Origin: Acinetobacter sp. XH1741
GTDB taxonomy: Bacteria; Pseudomonadota; Gammaproteobacteria; Pseudomonadales; Moraxellaceae
Length of the DNA stretch: 64,000 nucleotides
NCBI RefSeq assembly: GCF_041021895.1
Contig: NZ_CP157428.1
Coordinates: forward strand, 496,001-560,000
Reading direction: 5' to 3'
A model generated the notes under the pieces. It saw nothing but the letters and a program-made list of their open reading frames with translations. It had not been told where the DNA came from and did no database searches. Position numbers and translations under genes: made by a program. How positions within the stretch are numbered: position 1 is the stretch's first letter; every line of letters begins with the position of its first letter. Positions 53,856 to 62,627 of this stretch are shown here, in pieces.

Positions 53856-54977
53856 ATGGATAAAACTATCGGTATTTTTGGTGGTGGGCAATTGGGCCGT
53901 ATGATGGCGCAAGCAGCTTTACCATTAAATATTCAATGTACTTTTTTTGAAGCAAATACAGATTGTCCAGCAGGTGTTTTAGGCCAAGTTTTTTCGAGCC
54001 AAGATGAACAAGGTTTAAAGCAGTTTATTGAAAGCGCTGATGTTTTCAGTCTTGAGTTTGAAAATACACCTGTTGCCGATGTAGATGTTTTGACACAAAC
54101 CAAAACATTACACCCTCCCCGTATTGCTTTAGCAACTGCGCAAAATCGTTTATCAGAAAAAGCATTGTTTGATGAACTTACAATTCCTGTTGCGCCGTAT
54201 CGTGCTGTAGATAGCCTAGAAAGCTTGAAAAAAGCTGTTGTTGAGCTTGGTTTACCGATTGTACTTAAGACAGCAACTGGTGGATATGACGGTAAAGGTC
54301 AGTTTGTACTGCGTTCAGAAGACCAAATTGATACTGCTTGGGCTGAACTTGGTCCTGCAAAAAGCTTAGTTGCTGAAAGTTTTGTTAAATTTTCTCGCGA
54401 AGTTTCAATTATTGCAGTACGTGGCCAAAATGGTGAAGTAAAAACTTGGCCGTTAGCTGAAAACCACCATCACAACGGTATTTTGTCTCATTCAATTGTA
54501 CCTGCGCCGAACAGTGAAGCTTTACAGCCTGTGGCTCAAGACTACATTACACGTTTGTTAAATCATCTCAACTATGTAGGTGTGCTCACTCTAGAGCTAT
54601 TTGTGACAGAACAAGGTTTGTGTGCAAATGAGATGGCACCACGTGTGCATAACTCAGGTCACTGGTCGATTGAAGGTGCCGTATGTTCACAGTTTGAAAA
54701 TCATATTCGAGCTGTTGCAGGTTTACCGTTAGGTTCGACAGACGTTGTTCGACCAACAGTGATGATCAATATTATTGGTCAGTATCCTAAAACTGAAGAT
54801 GTTTTAGCATTAAATGGTGCGCATCTACATCTTTATAATAAGTCTGAACGCGCTGGCCGTAAGTTAGGGCACATTACATTAATGCCTGTGGATTCTACTG
54901 AATTGACGAATTTATGCCGCCAATTAGCGAAAATTTTGCCAGAACCACTCGCTTTAACAGCGGATATGACCATTTAA
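53856..54977 (+). CDS. purK: N5-carboxyaminoimidazole ribonucleotide synthase
   Basis: 373 residues of the ATP-grasp family. It makes N5-CAIR from AIR, bicarbonate and ATP. GIFGGGQLGRMMAQAA opens the N-terminal domain, the ATP-grasp core has LKTATGGYDGKGQF, and the C-terminal MAPRVHNSGHWSIEGAVCSQFENHIRA is diagnostic for PurK. It is the second gene of the purEK operon, followed by a strong terminator and the AT-rich repeat cluster. Confidence 0.97.
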   Translation: MDKTIGIFGGGQLGRMMAQAALPLNIQCTFFEANTDCPAGVLGQVFSSQDEQGLKQFIESADVFSLEFENTPVADVDVLTQTKTLHPPRIALATAQNRLSEKALFDELTIPVAPYRAVDSLESLKKAVVELGLPIVLKTATGGYDGKGQFVLRSEDQIDTAWAELGPAKSLVAESFVKFSREVSIIAVRGQNGEVKTWPLAENHHHNGILSHSIVPAPNSEALQPVAQDYITRLLNHLNYVGVLTLELFVTEQGLCANEMAPRVHNSGHWSIEGAVCSQFENHIRAVAGLPLGSTDVVRPTVMINIIGQYPKTEDVLALNGAHLHLYNKSERAGRKLGHITLMPVDSTELTNLCRQLAKILPEPLALTADMTI

Positions 54978-54993
54978 AATAGTTAAAATTTTC

Positions 54994-55022
54994 AAAAAAG
55001 CGATCTTCGGATCGCTTTTTTT
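54994..55022 (+). terminator. terminator after purK
   Basis: AAAAAAGCGATC, TTCG loop, GATCGCTTTTTTT. Confidence 0.95.
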
Positions 55023-55025
55023 GTC

Positions 55026-55621
55026 TTTTAAATTTAAAAAATATTGAAAATCTAATATATCCTTGCTGTGGATAACTTTTGTAGGGCTTTTGAATTTAAA
55101 TAAAGGTTTTAATTTTGAATTCAAAAGTGAAATAAGTTGTTTTGAGTGGTTTTGAATTTAAAATAAGTTATCCCCAATACTTAAAGTTTGAATTTAAATC
55201 TGGGGTGCAGGCTTGAGTTTATTTTGAATTTAAAAAATATGTAGTGGATAAGCAATGTTTTGAATTCAAAACCACACCTAAGTTTTAAATTTAAAATGTG
55301 TATTCATGAGCAGAAAAGGTCTTGTACTGCATAAATATTATGAAAAGCATAAAGAATATAGAGTGTGAGATAGATTGGATGTGTGGTTTTATAAGTTATC
55401 CACAGGTGGGTTAGGCTTGGGTTTTAAATTTAAAATGATGTTTTGAATTTAAAAATTAATAAATCTTGAGTGGGAGGTTTTGAATTCAAAACTTAGTGCA
55501 AAATTTGAATTTAAAACTCTGGAAATGAATTTAAAGAAGTAATTATGAATTCAAATTTACGATTTCTCTCTGAAAATTTTGGCTTCATAATGGTATGGTA
55601 CAAACAAATTTAAATTCAAAA
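55026..55621. repeat. cluster of about 15 copies of a 14-bp AT palindrome with DnaA boxes (oriC-like)
   Basis: Copies of TTTTGAATTTAAAA, or its symmetric forms TTTTGAATTCAAAA and TTTTAAATTTAAAA, begin at 55026, 55088, 55113, 55150, 55186, 55222, 55258, 55283, 55422, 55441, 55478, 55503, 55523 (weak), 55543 and 55608. Several are spaced by 25 or 36-37 bases. Perfect DnaA boxes lie at 55067-55075 (-) and 55396-55404 (+), with near-boxes at 55168 and 55243. No gene fits here. The same motif occurs in oriC. The role is unknown; origin-like, DnaA-titrating or nucleoid-protein binding are options. Confidence 0.85.
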
Positions 55622-55637
55622 ATTGAACTAGGATAAT

Positions 55638-56936
55638 ATGCGACGTTTTTCTTGTATTGTTGGGTCTGTATTTTTAGCAATGACCCAGGCTCAAGCAGAG
55701 CTGGTAATTAATGGTTCTACTTCTACAATATCTAGTAATGCGACTGTTCCTGTAACAAATAGCAGTACTTATGCACCTAATAATAATTTCCAAGGTTGTT
55801 TGGCAAATTTACGTTCACAGGCAATTGCTGCTGGTGTTTCTGGTAGCACTTATGATCGCTATACGCAAAATTTAACGCCAGATTACTCAGTTATTGATAA
55901 GTTAAATTATCAGCCAGAATTTTCAACACCGATCTGGGATTATTTGTCTGGTTTAGTAGATGAAGAGCGTGTTGAGCTGGGGAAACAAAAATTGGCCCAG
56001 TATCGAGATGTTTTAAATCGTGCATCTCAAGTTTATGGCGTACCGCCTGAAACAATTGTAGCGGTATGGGGCGTAGAAAGTAATTTCGGAGATATCTCTG
56101 GAAAATATCCTTTATTGCAAGCACTTGGAACTTTAAGTTGTGAAGGGCGCCGACAAAGTTATTTCCGTACCGAATTTTTTGCCACAATGCGTATTTTACA
56201 ACGTGGTGATTTAACTGAAGATCAACTTAAAGGCTCATGGGCTGGAGCCTTTGGACATACCCAGTTTATGCCATCGACTTATGAACGCTTAGCTGTTGAT
56301 TTTGATGGAGATGGCCGTCGCGATTTAGTATCGAGTACAGCAGATGCATTGGCCTCAACTGCTAACTTCTTAAATAAAGCAGGTTGGCAAACGGGCATGC
56401 CATGGGGCTTTGAGGTAAAAGTTCCAGCGGGTATGTCTATTGATGGTGAAGGGCGTCGCTCTAAAAAACCTTTGAGTAGCTGGAATGCACGTGGGGTAAC
56501 TCGAGTTGATGGATCGCCATTAATTCAAGGTGCTTTATCTGGCAGTACACCAGCTGGCTTAATGGCACCAGCAGGTCCAAATGGTCCACTATTTTTAGTA
56601 TTTAAAAATTTTGATGCTATTTATAGCTATAACGCAGCAGAAAGTTATGGACTTGCAATTGCACATTTATCAGATCGTTTAAAAGGTGGTGGACCATTTG
56701 TTGCCTCTTGGCCAACAGATGACGCTGGTACTTCTCGCGCAGAGCGTCGTGAAATTCAGCAGTTTTTGATTAATCGCGGCTATGATATCGGTGCAGTTGA
56801 TGGACTTATTGGTGATAAAACACGTATTGCTATCCGTCAGGAACAGACCCGTTTAGGTTTAAATCCAACTGGACGAGCAGGGCAACAGATTTTGCGAGCA
56901 TTTCGTCAAGAACAAGCCCGTAAAATGATGCAATAA
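55638..56936 (+). CDS. mltB: lytic murein transglycosylase, MltB family with peptidoglycan-binding domain
   Basis: 432 residues. A signal peptide is cut near QAQA (residue 20), and no lipobox is seen, so it is likely soluble in the periplasm. The catalytic glutamate is E147 in VWGVESNFGDISG. The MltB core continues with GAFGHTQFMPSTYERLAVDFDGDGRRD. A C-terminal peptidoglycan-binding domain covers about residues 370-430 (IQQFLINRGYDIGAVDG). It cuts MurNAc-GlcNAc bonds to make the anhydro-MurNAc that AnmK later uses. The promoter must lie in or after the AT-motif cluster. Confidence 0.92.
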   Translation: MRRFSCIVGSVFLAMTQAQAELVINGSTSTISSNATVPVTNSSTYAPNNNFQGCLANLRSQAIAAGVSGSTYDRYTQNLTPDYSVIDKLNYQPEFSTPIWDYLSGLVDEERVELGKQKLAQYRDVLNRASQVYGVPPETIVAVWGVESNFGDISGKYPLLQALGTLSCEGRRQSYFRTEFFATMRILQRGDLTEDQLKGSWAGAFGHTQFMPSTYERLAVDFDGDGRRDLVSSTADALASTANFLNKAGWQTGMPWGFEVKVPAGMSIDGEGRRSKKPLSSWNARGVTRVDGSPLIQGALSGSTPAGLMAPAGPNGPLFLVFKNFDAIYSYNAAESYGLAIAHLSDRLKGGGPFVASWPTDDAGTSRAERREIQQFLINRGYDIGAVDGLIGDKTRIAIRQEQTRLGLNPTGRAGQQILRAFRQEQARKMMQ

Positions 56937-56945
56937 GGTATTAAA

Positions 56946-56977
56946 TAAAAAAGGTCTGCATATGCAGACCTTTTTAT
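56946..56977. terminator. bidirectional terminator, 28-bp perfect palindrome
   Basis: A perfectly symmetrical stem made of AAAAAGGTCTGCA and its complement. It serves the transglycosylase gene on the plus strand and the small acidic protein gene on the minus strand. Confidence 0.9.
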
Positions 56978-56991
56978 TATTTGGCGCTAGA

Positions 56992-57360
56992 TTATAATTG
57001 GTCGAGCTTTACGGCTTCTAATATATCAAGAATAACCGAAGTCACATCTTGGCTTAAATCACGGTCATTAAAGATTTCATAAGCAGTGATAGTGACATCA
57101 GTATCACTTGGTAACTGCTTTTGTTCTTCTTCAATTAAATGTTCGATAGGCAGTAAAGTCTGTTTAACTTCAAGATGTAAAATATCTTTATACTCAACAT
57201 TTTCATCTTCAAGCTCGATTTCTTGCTCATTAAAGTAAGGTAATAAAATAGAATGAAGGTACGGTTTAAGTTCAATAATATCAAAGAGTTCAATATCTCG
57301 AGTCTGTTCAATCGTACTAATGTGGTCATTTACTTCAATCAGGATATGATAATAACTCAT
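56992..57360 (-). CDS. hypothetical acidic protein, 122 residues
   Basis: I do not recognise the family. The protein is soluble, with no signal peptide or membrane segment, and strongly acidic (runs such as IELEDENVEYKD and IEEEQKQLPSDTD). It starts MSYYHILIEVND and ends with VTSVILDILEAVKLDQL. The ATG at 57360 has GGAG six bases before it, which makes translation likely. Its mixed beta/alpha pattern and acidity could suit a binding partner or inhibitor, but nothing in the context settles this. Confidence 0.65.
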   Translation of the reverse strand: MSYYHILIEVNDHISTIEQTRDIELFDIIELKPYLHSILLPYFNEQEIELEDENVEYKDILHLEVKQTLLPIEHLIEEEQKQLPSDTDVTITAYEIFNDRDLSQDVTSVILDILEAVKLDQL

Positions 57361-57473
57361 CTTGATCTCCATTCTATTTTAGACAGTTCTTACAACCACA
57401 ATAACATGACTTTGACATGAATTTCGATGTATCTACTTATAAAATAGATACATCATTGATGTCTCATAGCTAA

Positions 57474-58379
57474 TTATTGAGGTAAAGCACTTAATAGATC
57501 ACGATCAGCGTCAGTCAAAATATTAGTTTTTTTATCGCTGTCTTTACGAACTGAGTACATTAACGCGCCTGGTTGATCACTATGTTTTAAACCAAGTGCA
57601 TGACCTAATTCATGAGCAATCGTTAAACGTAAATCATCAATAGAGCTATACTCATAAATTGTGATTTGTTTACCGTTATAAAGACCTTTCTTAAACACGT
57701 CAGCTTGGGCATTTTGCTGGAACTGTTTTAATGATTGATTGAACTGATCATTAATCTGGTTAAAGTGATTCACTTTTTTATTTAAGTCCGCAGCTTGCTG
57801 GTTATAAGCAGCAATATCTTTCTTTAAAGAAACTGTTTGTTTTTGCAAATCTTTTTGAGTTTTCGCAAGAGATTTTGCGGTGTACTCAGGTGCTAATTTA
57901 CCTTGATTAAATTGCATCATTTGTTGATCAAAATTCTTCAATTTATCATTTAAGATCTGTTTTTTACTTTCAAGATCAGATTGAGTTTGACTTAAATTTT
58001 GCTTCAATTGCTTAATTTGTTGCTGCTCATCAATCACACGTTGTTGATCTTGTTTAAACTGAGCCGAGATTTTTTGACGTTGTGCTGAACGATTTTGGCT
58101 ATCATCGTATACAAGACGAATTTCTAACTTTGCATTTGGATCATAAGTAAAATAATTTTTACCTGTACCTTCTTTCCAGATATCAGCAGCTTGCTGAGTA
58201 ATCTGAATAAGTTGATCTTGACTTAAACCAAAACGAGGATCAACTTCAGCAATCTTATATGTCAAATGTTGAGCATTTTTTTGCTGAACTTGAGTATTTG
58301 CAGGAGTCGCTAAGTGAGCATTGGCCTGAAAATTAGAGAAAGCAAAAGCCAAGCCTAATAACAAAGAAGTTAAGCGCAT
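57474..58379 (-). CDS. matrixin-like (M10) metalloprotease with a coiled-coil insert (copy 1)
   Basis: 301 residues. It has a signal peptide (MRLTSLLLGLAFAFSNFQANA). After TYKIAEVDPRFGLSQDQLIQI and AADIWKEGTGKNYFTYD, which resemble the first half of an M10 catalytic domain, there is a long Gln/Lys-rich coiled coil (about 100-215). The zinc site HELGHALGLKH (256-266) and the Met-turn GALMY follow. It is therefore a metzincin with a helical insertion before the active-site helix. The ATG 58379 is chosen; GTG 58388 is possible. A paralogue lies 190 bases upstream on the same strand. Confidence 0.82.
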   Translation of the reverse strand: MRLTSLLLGLAFAFSNFQANAHLATPANTQVQQKNAQHLTYKIAEVDPRFGLSQDQLIQITQQAADIWKEGTGKNYFTYDPNAKLEIRLVYDDSQNRSAQRQKISAQFKQDQQRVIDEQQQIKQLKQNLSQTQSDLESKKQILNDKLKNFDQQMMQFNQGKLAPEYTAKSLAKTQKDLQKQTVSLKKDIAAYNQQAADLNKKVNHFNQINDQFNQSLKQFQQNAQADVFKKGLYNGKQITIYEYSSIDDLRLTIAHELGHALGLKHSDQPGALMYSVRKDSDKKTNILTDADRDLLSALPQ

Positions 58380-58566
58380 AGTCGTCACAGGGGGAGATTT
58401 GAAAGAAACGTATTATAAGATTGTAAAATGAAAAATCAATCAAAAAATGTACAATTTGGATAAATAAATGAGACTTTAGTCTCGTTTTTGTGTTGTGAAT
58501 GCCAATTCATTTTTTAGAAAAAATTGAATAGATTTTATTTTGTGTAGTTTATTTAATGAGTTAGTT

Positions 58567-59484
58567 TTAATGATTTTCACTATTAGAACCATAAAATGAA
58601 CTCAATAAATTTAAATCTGAATTTGTTAATTTAAAGTTGTGAATGTCTTGCTCTTTTAAAAGAGGGTACATCAGAGATTTAGGATCAGTAGTGTGTTTTA
58701 GGCCAAGTGCATGTCCAAATTCATGAGCAAGGGTGAGACGTAAATCATCGAATGAGGTGAAGCCATAAATCTGAATCTGATTTTGACTAAACAAGCCTTT
58801 ATGAAAAGTTTCTGGAGCAGGAGTTAGACTTAAATTAAATTCTTTAATAGATTGATTAAGCATGCTTTGTTGTTGATTTATCTGCTTAATTTGCGTATTA
58901 AGATTTTCTATTTTATTGCTATGTTGAGAAAATTTCGCTTTTAATTCTGACGATAGTTGAGTTAATTCAGCTTGGCGTTTGCTTAACTCAGCTTGAGTAA
59001 ACTGCCCATAGCTTCCTTGGTTAAAAAGAGTTACATCTTTTTGATATTGTTTAAATTTAAGATTAAGCGTGATTTTTTCTTTATTTAAAAGAGCAGATTC
59101 TTGTTCAATTTGTTGTTTATAGAGAAGGAGAGCATTATTTTTCTCCTGCCATTCTTCCTGCTGCTGTAATAACTTATTTATATTAATTTTTCTTTCATTT
59201 TGAACAGTTTGATAATTATCAAATACTAAATTAATCGTAAGCTCTGCTTCTGAGTCATAAATAAAATAGGTCTTTCCTGTCTCTTTCTGCCAAATCTCAG
59301 CAGCTTCTTGTCCAATTTGAACAAATTGTTCCTTGCTAATATGAAAGCGTGGATCTATATAATTAATCTTATATTTTAGAGGCTGATTAAAAGAAATATT
59401 TGATACATGGCTTTGAGCCAAAGCAACTGTGTATAAGCTCATACTTAAGTAAAAGCTCATTCCCCACCATAGAAATTTTTTCAT
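58567..59484 (-). CDS. matrixin-like (M10) metalloprotease with a coiled-coil insert (copy 2)
   Basis: 305 residues, signal peptide cut near VALAQS (residue 24). The layout is the same as its neighbour: the N-terminal block KINYIDPRFHISKEQFVQI, a long coiled coil rich in Gln, Glu and Lys (about 100-215), the zinc site HEFGHALGLKH (254-264) and the Met-turn KSLMY. The C-terminal tail is slightly longer (ending GSNSENH). The two copies arose by an old tandem duplication, since their coiled coils differ widely while the catalytic blocks are kept. Secreted or periplasmic. Substrate unknown. Confidence 0.82.
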   Translation of the reverse strand: MKKFLWWGMSFYLSMSLYTVALAQSHVSNISFNQPLKYKINYIDPRFHISKEQFVQIGQEAAEIWQKETGKTYFIYDSEAELTINLVFDNYQTVQNERKININKLLQQQEEWQEKNNALLLYKQQIEQESALLNKEKITLNLKFKQYQKDVTLFNQGSYGQFTQAELSKRQAELTQLSSELKAKFSQHSNKIENLNTQIKQINQQQSMLNQSIKEFNLSLTPAPETFHKGLFSQNQIQIYGFTSFDDLRLTLAHEFGHALGLKHTTDPKSLMYPLLKEQDIHNFKLTNSDLNLLSSFYGSNSENH

Positions 59485-59814
59485 GGTAAAAATAAAAATA
59501 TAAATAAATTCTTATTGTTAGCAAGTAATTTGGATTCGTCAAAGTGTTAAAAATGACCAGAGATTATGGTTGTTTTGTGATCTTGCTAAAGAAAGGGAAG
59601 GAATAAAACTATTTGTTTGGCATTAATGGAAAAATTAATGGATTTAATAACAGTGATTTTAATTTTTAAAAATCTTTATAAATAATAAATAGTTAATTTT
59701 TATAATTGACTATTTTGACTATAAAATAATCAAATAAATATAAAAATGATAATTGTTATTTTTTGTAAATAATAAAAAACCGCGCTTTCGCGCGGCCTTT
59801 TTTAAAGAGACAAA
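59485..59814. other. 330-base AT-rich gap between the proteases and dnaK
   Basis: Very AT-rich, especially 59640-59770. It contains the dnaK terminator at its right end and must contain the promoter for protease copy 2. No small gene was seen. Confidence 0.5.
59774..59803 (-). terminator. terminator of dnaK
   Basis: CCGCGC, TTTC loop, GCGCGG with A-run and T-run flanks, just after the dnaK stop on the minus strand. Confidence 0.93.
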
Positions 59815-61755
59815 TTATTTTTTGTCATCTTTTACTTCTGTAAATTCAGCATCTACAACGCCATCATCAGCTTTTTGTTGACCAGCATCACCGCCTTGGA
59901 ATGCATTCGGATCAAAACCTTCAGCGCCACCAGCTTGTTGTGCTTGTTCATAAGCACGTTGAGTGATTGGCATCAAAATATTTTGTAAAGCTTCAGTTTT
60001 CGCTTTGATTGCTTCAACATCATTTTCTTTAGTTGCTGCTTCAAGTTCAGAAACCGCTGTGCTTACCGCTGTTTTTTCATCTTCAGTCACTTTGTCACCA
60101 AGATCTTTAACAGCTTTGTTCGAGCTTGAAATTAATGCATCAGCTTCGTTACGAGCTTTAGCAAGTTCTTCAAACTTACGGTCTTCTTCAGCATTCGCTT
60201 CTGCATCTCTAATCATCGCTTCGATTTCAGCATCAGACAAACCTGAGTTTGCTTTAATCTGAATCGATTGCTCTTTACCAGTGCTCTTGTCTTTTGCAGA
60301 CACTTTCAAGATACCATCAGCGTTAATATCGAAAGATACTTCAATTTGCGGCACACCACGTGGAGCAGGTGGGATGTCACCTAATTGGAAGTTACCCAAC
60401 AATTTGTTTTGTTGAGCCATCTTACGTTCACCTTGGTAAACCGAAATATCTACCGCTGGTTGGTTATCAGCAGCAGTAGAGAACACTTGTGATTTCTTCG
60501 CAGGAATCGTAGTGTTTTTCTCAATGATTGGTGTTAATACACCACCCATTGTTTCAATACCTAAAGTTAATGGTGTTACGTCAAGAAGTAATACGTCATT
60601 CTTGTCACCAGACAATACAGCACCTTGAATTGCTGCACCGATTGCGACTGCTTCGTCAGGGTTCACGTCTTTACGTGGCTCTTTACCGAAGAATTCTTGT
60701 ACTTTTTGTTGTACAAGTGGCATACGAGACTGACCACCAACCAAAATTACGTCAGAGATGTCAGAAGTCGAAAGACCAGCATCTTTAAGTGCAATACGAC
60801 ATGGTTCAATTGTACGAGCAACTAAGTCTGCAACTAGACCTTCAAGTTTTGCACGCGTTACGTTGATCACTAAGTGTTTAGGACCAGTCGCATCAGCAGT
60901 GATGTATGGAAGGTTGATTTCAGTTGCATTTGATGAAGAAAGCTCGATTTTTGCTTTTTCAGCAGCTTCTTTCAAACGTTGTAACGCAAGTGGATCATTT
61001 TTCAAGTTCACACTTTGTTCTTTCTTGAATTCTTCAACTAAGTATTCAATTAACGCGTTGTCAAAGTCTTCACCACCAAGGAAAGTATCACCGTTAGTTG
61101 ATAACACTTCAATTTGTTGGTCGCCATCAAGGTCTGCGATTTCAATGATAGATACGTCAAAAGTACCACCACCTAAGTCGTAAACTGCAACTTTACGGTC
61201 GCCTTCTTTTTTGTCCATACCGAACGCAAGAGCTGCAGCAGTTGGTTCGTTAATGATACGTTTAACATCTAAACCAGCAATTTTACCTGCATCTTTAGTT
61301 GCTTGACGTTGAGCATCGTTAAAGTAAGCAGGAACGGTAATTACCGCTTCAGTTACTGTTTCACCTAAATAATCTTCTGCAGTTTTTTTCATCTTTTTCA
61401 AGATTTCAGCAGAGATCTGTTGAGGTGCTAATTTTTTATCGTTTACTTCAACCCAAGCATCGCCATTGTCTGCTTTGATGATTTTATACGGTACAAGACC
61501 AATGTCTTTTTGTACTGCTTGATCTTCATAACGACGACCAATTAAACGCTTGATTGCGAATAATGTGTTCTTAGGGTTTGTTACTGCTTGGCGTTTAGCA
61601 CTTTGACCAACCAAGATCTCGCCATCTTTATAAGCAATGATCGATGGAGTTGTACGTGCGCCTTCAGCGTTTTCGATTACTTTTACTTTATCGCCTTCAA
61701 GTACAGCAACACATGAGTTGGTAGTACCTAAGTCAATACCAATAATTTTCGCCAT
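59815..61755 (-). CDS. dnaK: molecular chaperone DnaK (Hsp70)
   Basis: 646 residues. The N-terminal ATPase (1-about 385) starts [14 protein letters not shown] and has the Hsp70 marks [17 protein letters not shown] and [14 protein letters not shown]. The linker [15 protein letters not shown] leads to the substrate-binding domain and a lid ending in [12 protein letters not shown]. The ATG at 61755 follows GAGGAA. It lies 154 bases after grpE and appears to have its own heat-shock promoter. The usual dnaJ partner does not follow; metalloproteases do. Confidence 0.98.
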   Translation of the reverse strand: MAKIIGIDLGTTNSCVAVLEGDKVKVIENAEGARTTPSIIAYKDGEILVGQSAKRQAVTNPKNTLFAIKRLIGRRYEDQAVQKDIGLVPYKIIKADNGDAWVEVNDKKLAPQQISAEILKKMKKTAEDYLGETVTEAVITVPAYFNDAQRQATKDAGKIAGLDVKRIINEPTAAALAFGMDKKEGDRKVAVYDLGGGTFDVSIIEIADLDGDQQIEVLSTNGDTFLGGEDFDNALIEYLVEEFKKEQSVNLKNDPLALQRLKEAAEKAKIELSSSNATEINLPYITADATGPKHLVINVTRAKLEGLVADLVARTIEPCRIALKDAGLSTSDISDVILVGGQSRMPLVQQKVQEFFGKEPRKDVNPDEAVAIGAAIQGAVLSGDKNDVLLLDVTPLTLGIETMGGVLTPIIEKNTTIPAKKSQVFSTAADNQPAVDISVYQGERKMAQQNKLLGNFQLGDIPPAPRGVPQIEVSFDINADGILKVSAKDKSTGKEQSIQIKANSGLSDAEIEAMIRDAEANAEEDRKFEELAKARNEADALISSSNKAVKDLGDKVTEDEKTAVSTAVSELEAATKENDVEAIKAKTEALQNILMPITQRAYEQAQQAGGAEGFDPNAFQGGDAGQQKADDGVVDAEFTEVKDDKK

Positions 61756-61804
61756 TTGGTGTGTTCCTCTAAAATTCTGTTGCAATGTTTTTGCTTGTTA
61801 TTCG

Positions 61805-61832
61805 ATATGAGAGTCAATCGGTTTTTTTCAAG
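61805..61832 (-). promoter_or_regulatory. sigma-32-like heat-shock promoter of dnaK
   Basis: On the minus strand CTTGAAA, 14 bases, then CTCATAT, close to the heat-shock consensus CTTGAAA-N(11-16)-CCCCATNT. It lies 50 bases before the dnaK ATG. Confidence 0.55.
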
Positions 61833-61909
61833 CATTTTTGTGAAAAAAAAATCAAAAAACTCTCAAATTCTTGTGCTTTTAGCAAAGCGATGCTTCGCTT
61901 TTGCTCGTT

Positions 61910-62464
61910 TTATTGACCAACCATCACCATAGCAGGGCGCAACAAACGACCATTTAAGGTATAGCCTTTTTGTAAAACGGTACCGATTTCATTTGCTTTG
62001 GCATTTGGGTCAATACCAACGGCTTGGTGTAAATCTGCGTTGAAACCATTTTGAGTGTCAGCTTCTACAACGCCAAATTTCTCAAGAGTTGTTAATAATG
62101 ACTTCAAGGTTAACTTAATACCTTCAAGTACAGGCGTCTCTTCACCACCAGCTGCCTGAATTGCACGTTCTAAATTGTCGACAGAATCCAACAATTCTTT
62201 TGCAAATTTCTCAAGCACAGTCTCTTTATGCTTTTCAGACTCACGTTGAATACGCTCTACACTTTTTTGTGCTTCGTAAACTGCATTTGCAGTACGGGCT
62301 TTTTCAAGTTTAAGATTTTCTTCTAGTTTAGTGATCTGCGCTTGTAAAGATTCAACGGTAACGTCGTTTGCTTGCTCTACACCTTCAGCCTGAGTTTGCT
62401 CATTAGATTGCTCAGCTTGCTCATTTTGGATGTCTTGAGCTTGCTCATTTTGCTCATTAGCCAT
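61910..62464 (-). CDS. grpE: nucleotide exchange factor GrpE
   Basis: 184 residues. An acidic Gln/Glu-rich tail (about 1-45) is followed by a long coiled coil (about 45-110, [28 protein letters not shown]) and the beta wing with the end [11 protein letters not shown], all as in GrpE. It releases ADP from DnaK. The ATG at 62464 has GGAG seven bases upstream and is preferred over 62497. It is transcribed towards dnaK. Confidence 0.95.
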   Translation of the reverse strand: MANEQNEQAQDIQNEQAEQSNEQTQAEGVEQANDVTVESLQAQITKLEENLKLEKARTANAVYEAQKSVERIQRESEKHKETVLEKFAKELLDSVDNLERAIQAAGGEETPVLEGIKLTLKSLLTTLEKFGVVEADTQNGFNADLHQAVGIDPNAKANEIGTVLQKGYTLNGRLLRPAMVMVGQ

Positions 62465-62579
62465 TGATGATCTCCGTTTAAATGGGTTTTTAAACATGTA
62501 CAGTCCTTTTTGGCATCAGTATTTACTGCGTAAAACCTGAACTGCCATGCATATGCTGTAATTCATTAATAGGGATGAA

Positions 62580-62606
62580 GTATGGGCATTGCCTAAAAAT
62601 TCAAGC
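62580..62606 (-). promoter_or_regulatory. sigma-32-like heat-shock promoter of grpE
   Basis: On the minus strand CTTGAAT, 11 bases, then GCCCATAC. It lies about 110 bases upstream of the grpE ATG. Confidence 0.5.
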
Positions 62607-62627
62607 GTACGCGGCAATTTAAAGCTT

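Noticed and set aside
59745..59760. Fur-box-like AATGATAATTGTTATT
   Set aside because: Symmetry is imperfect, the surroundings are almost pure A/T, and it is over 250 bases from the nearest downstream start codon.
60758..61183. A 141-codon plus-strand frame inside dnaK
   Set aside because: Antisense shadow of dnaK, with a Ser/Ala-rich composition typical of such frames.
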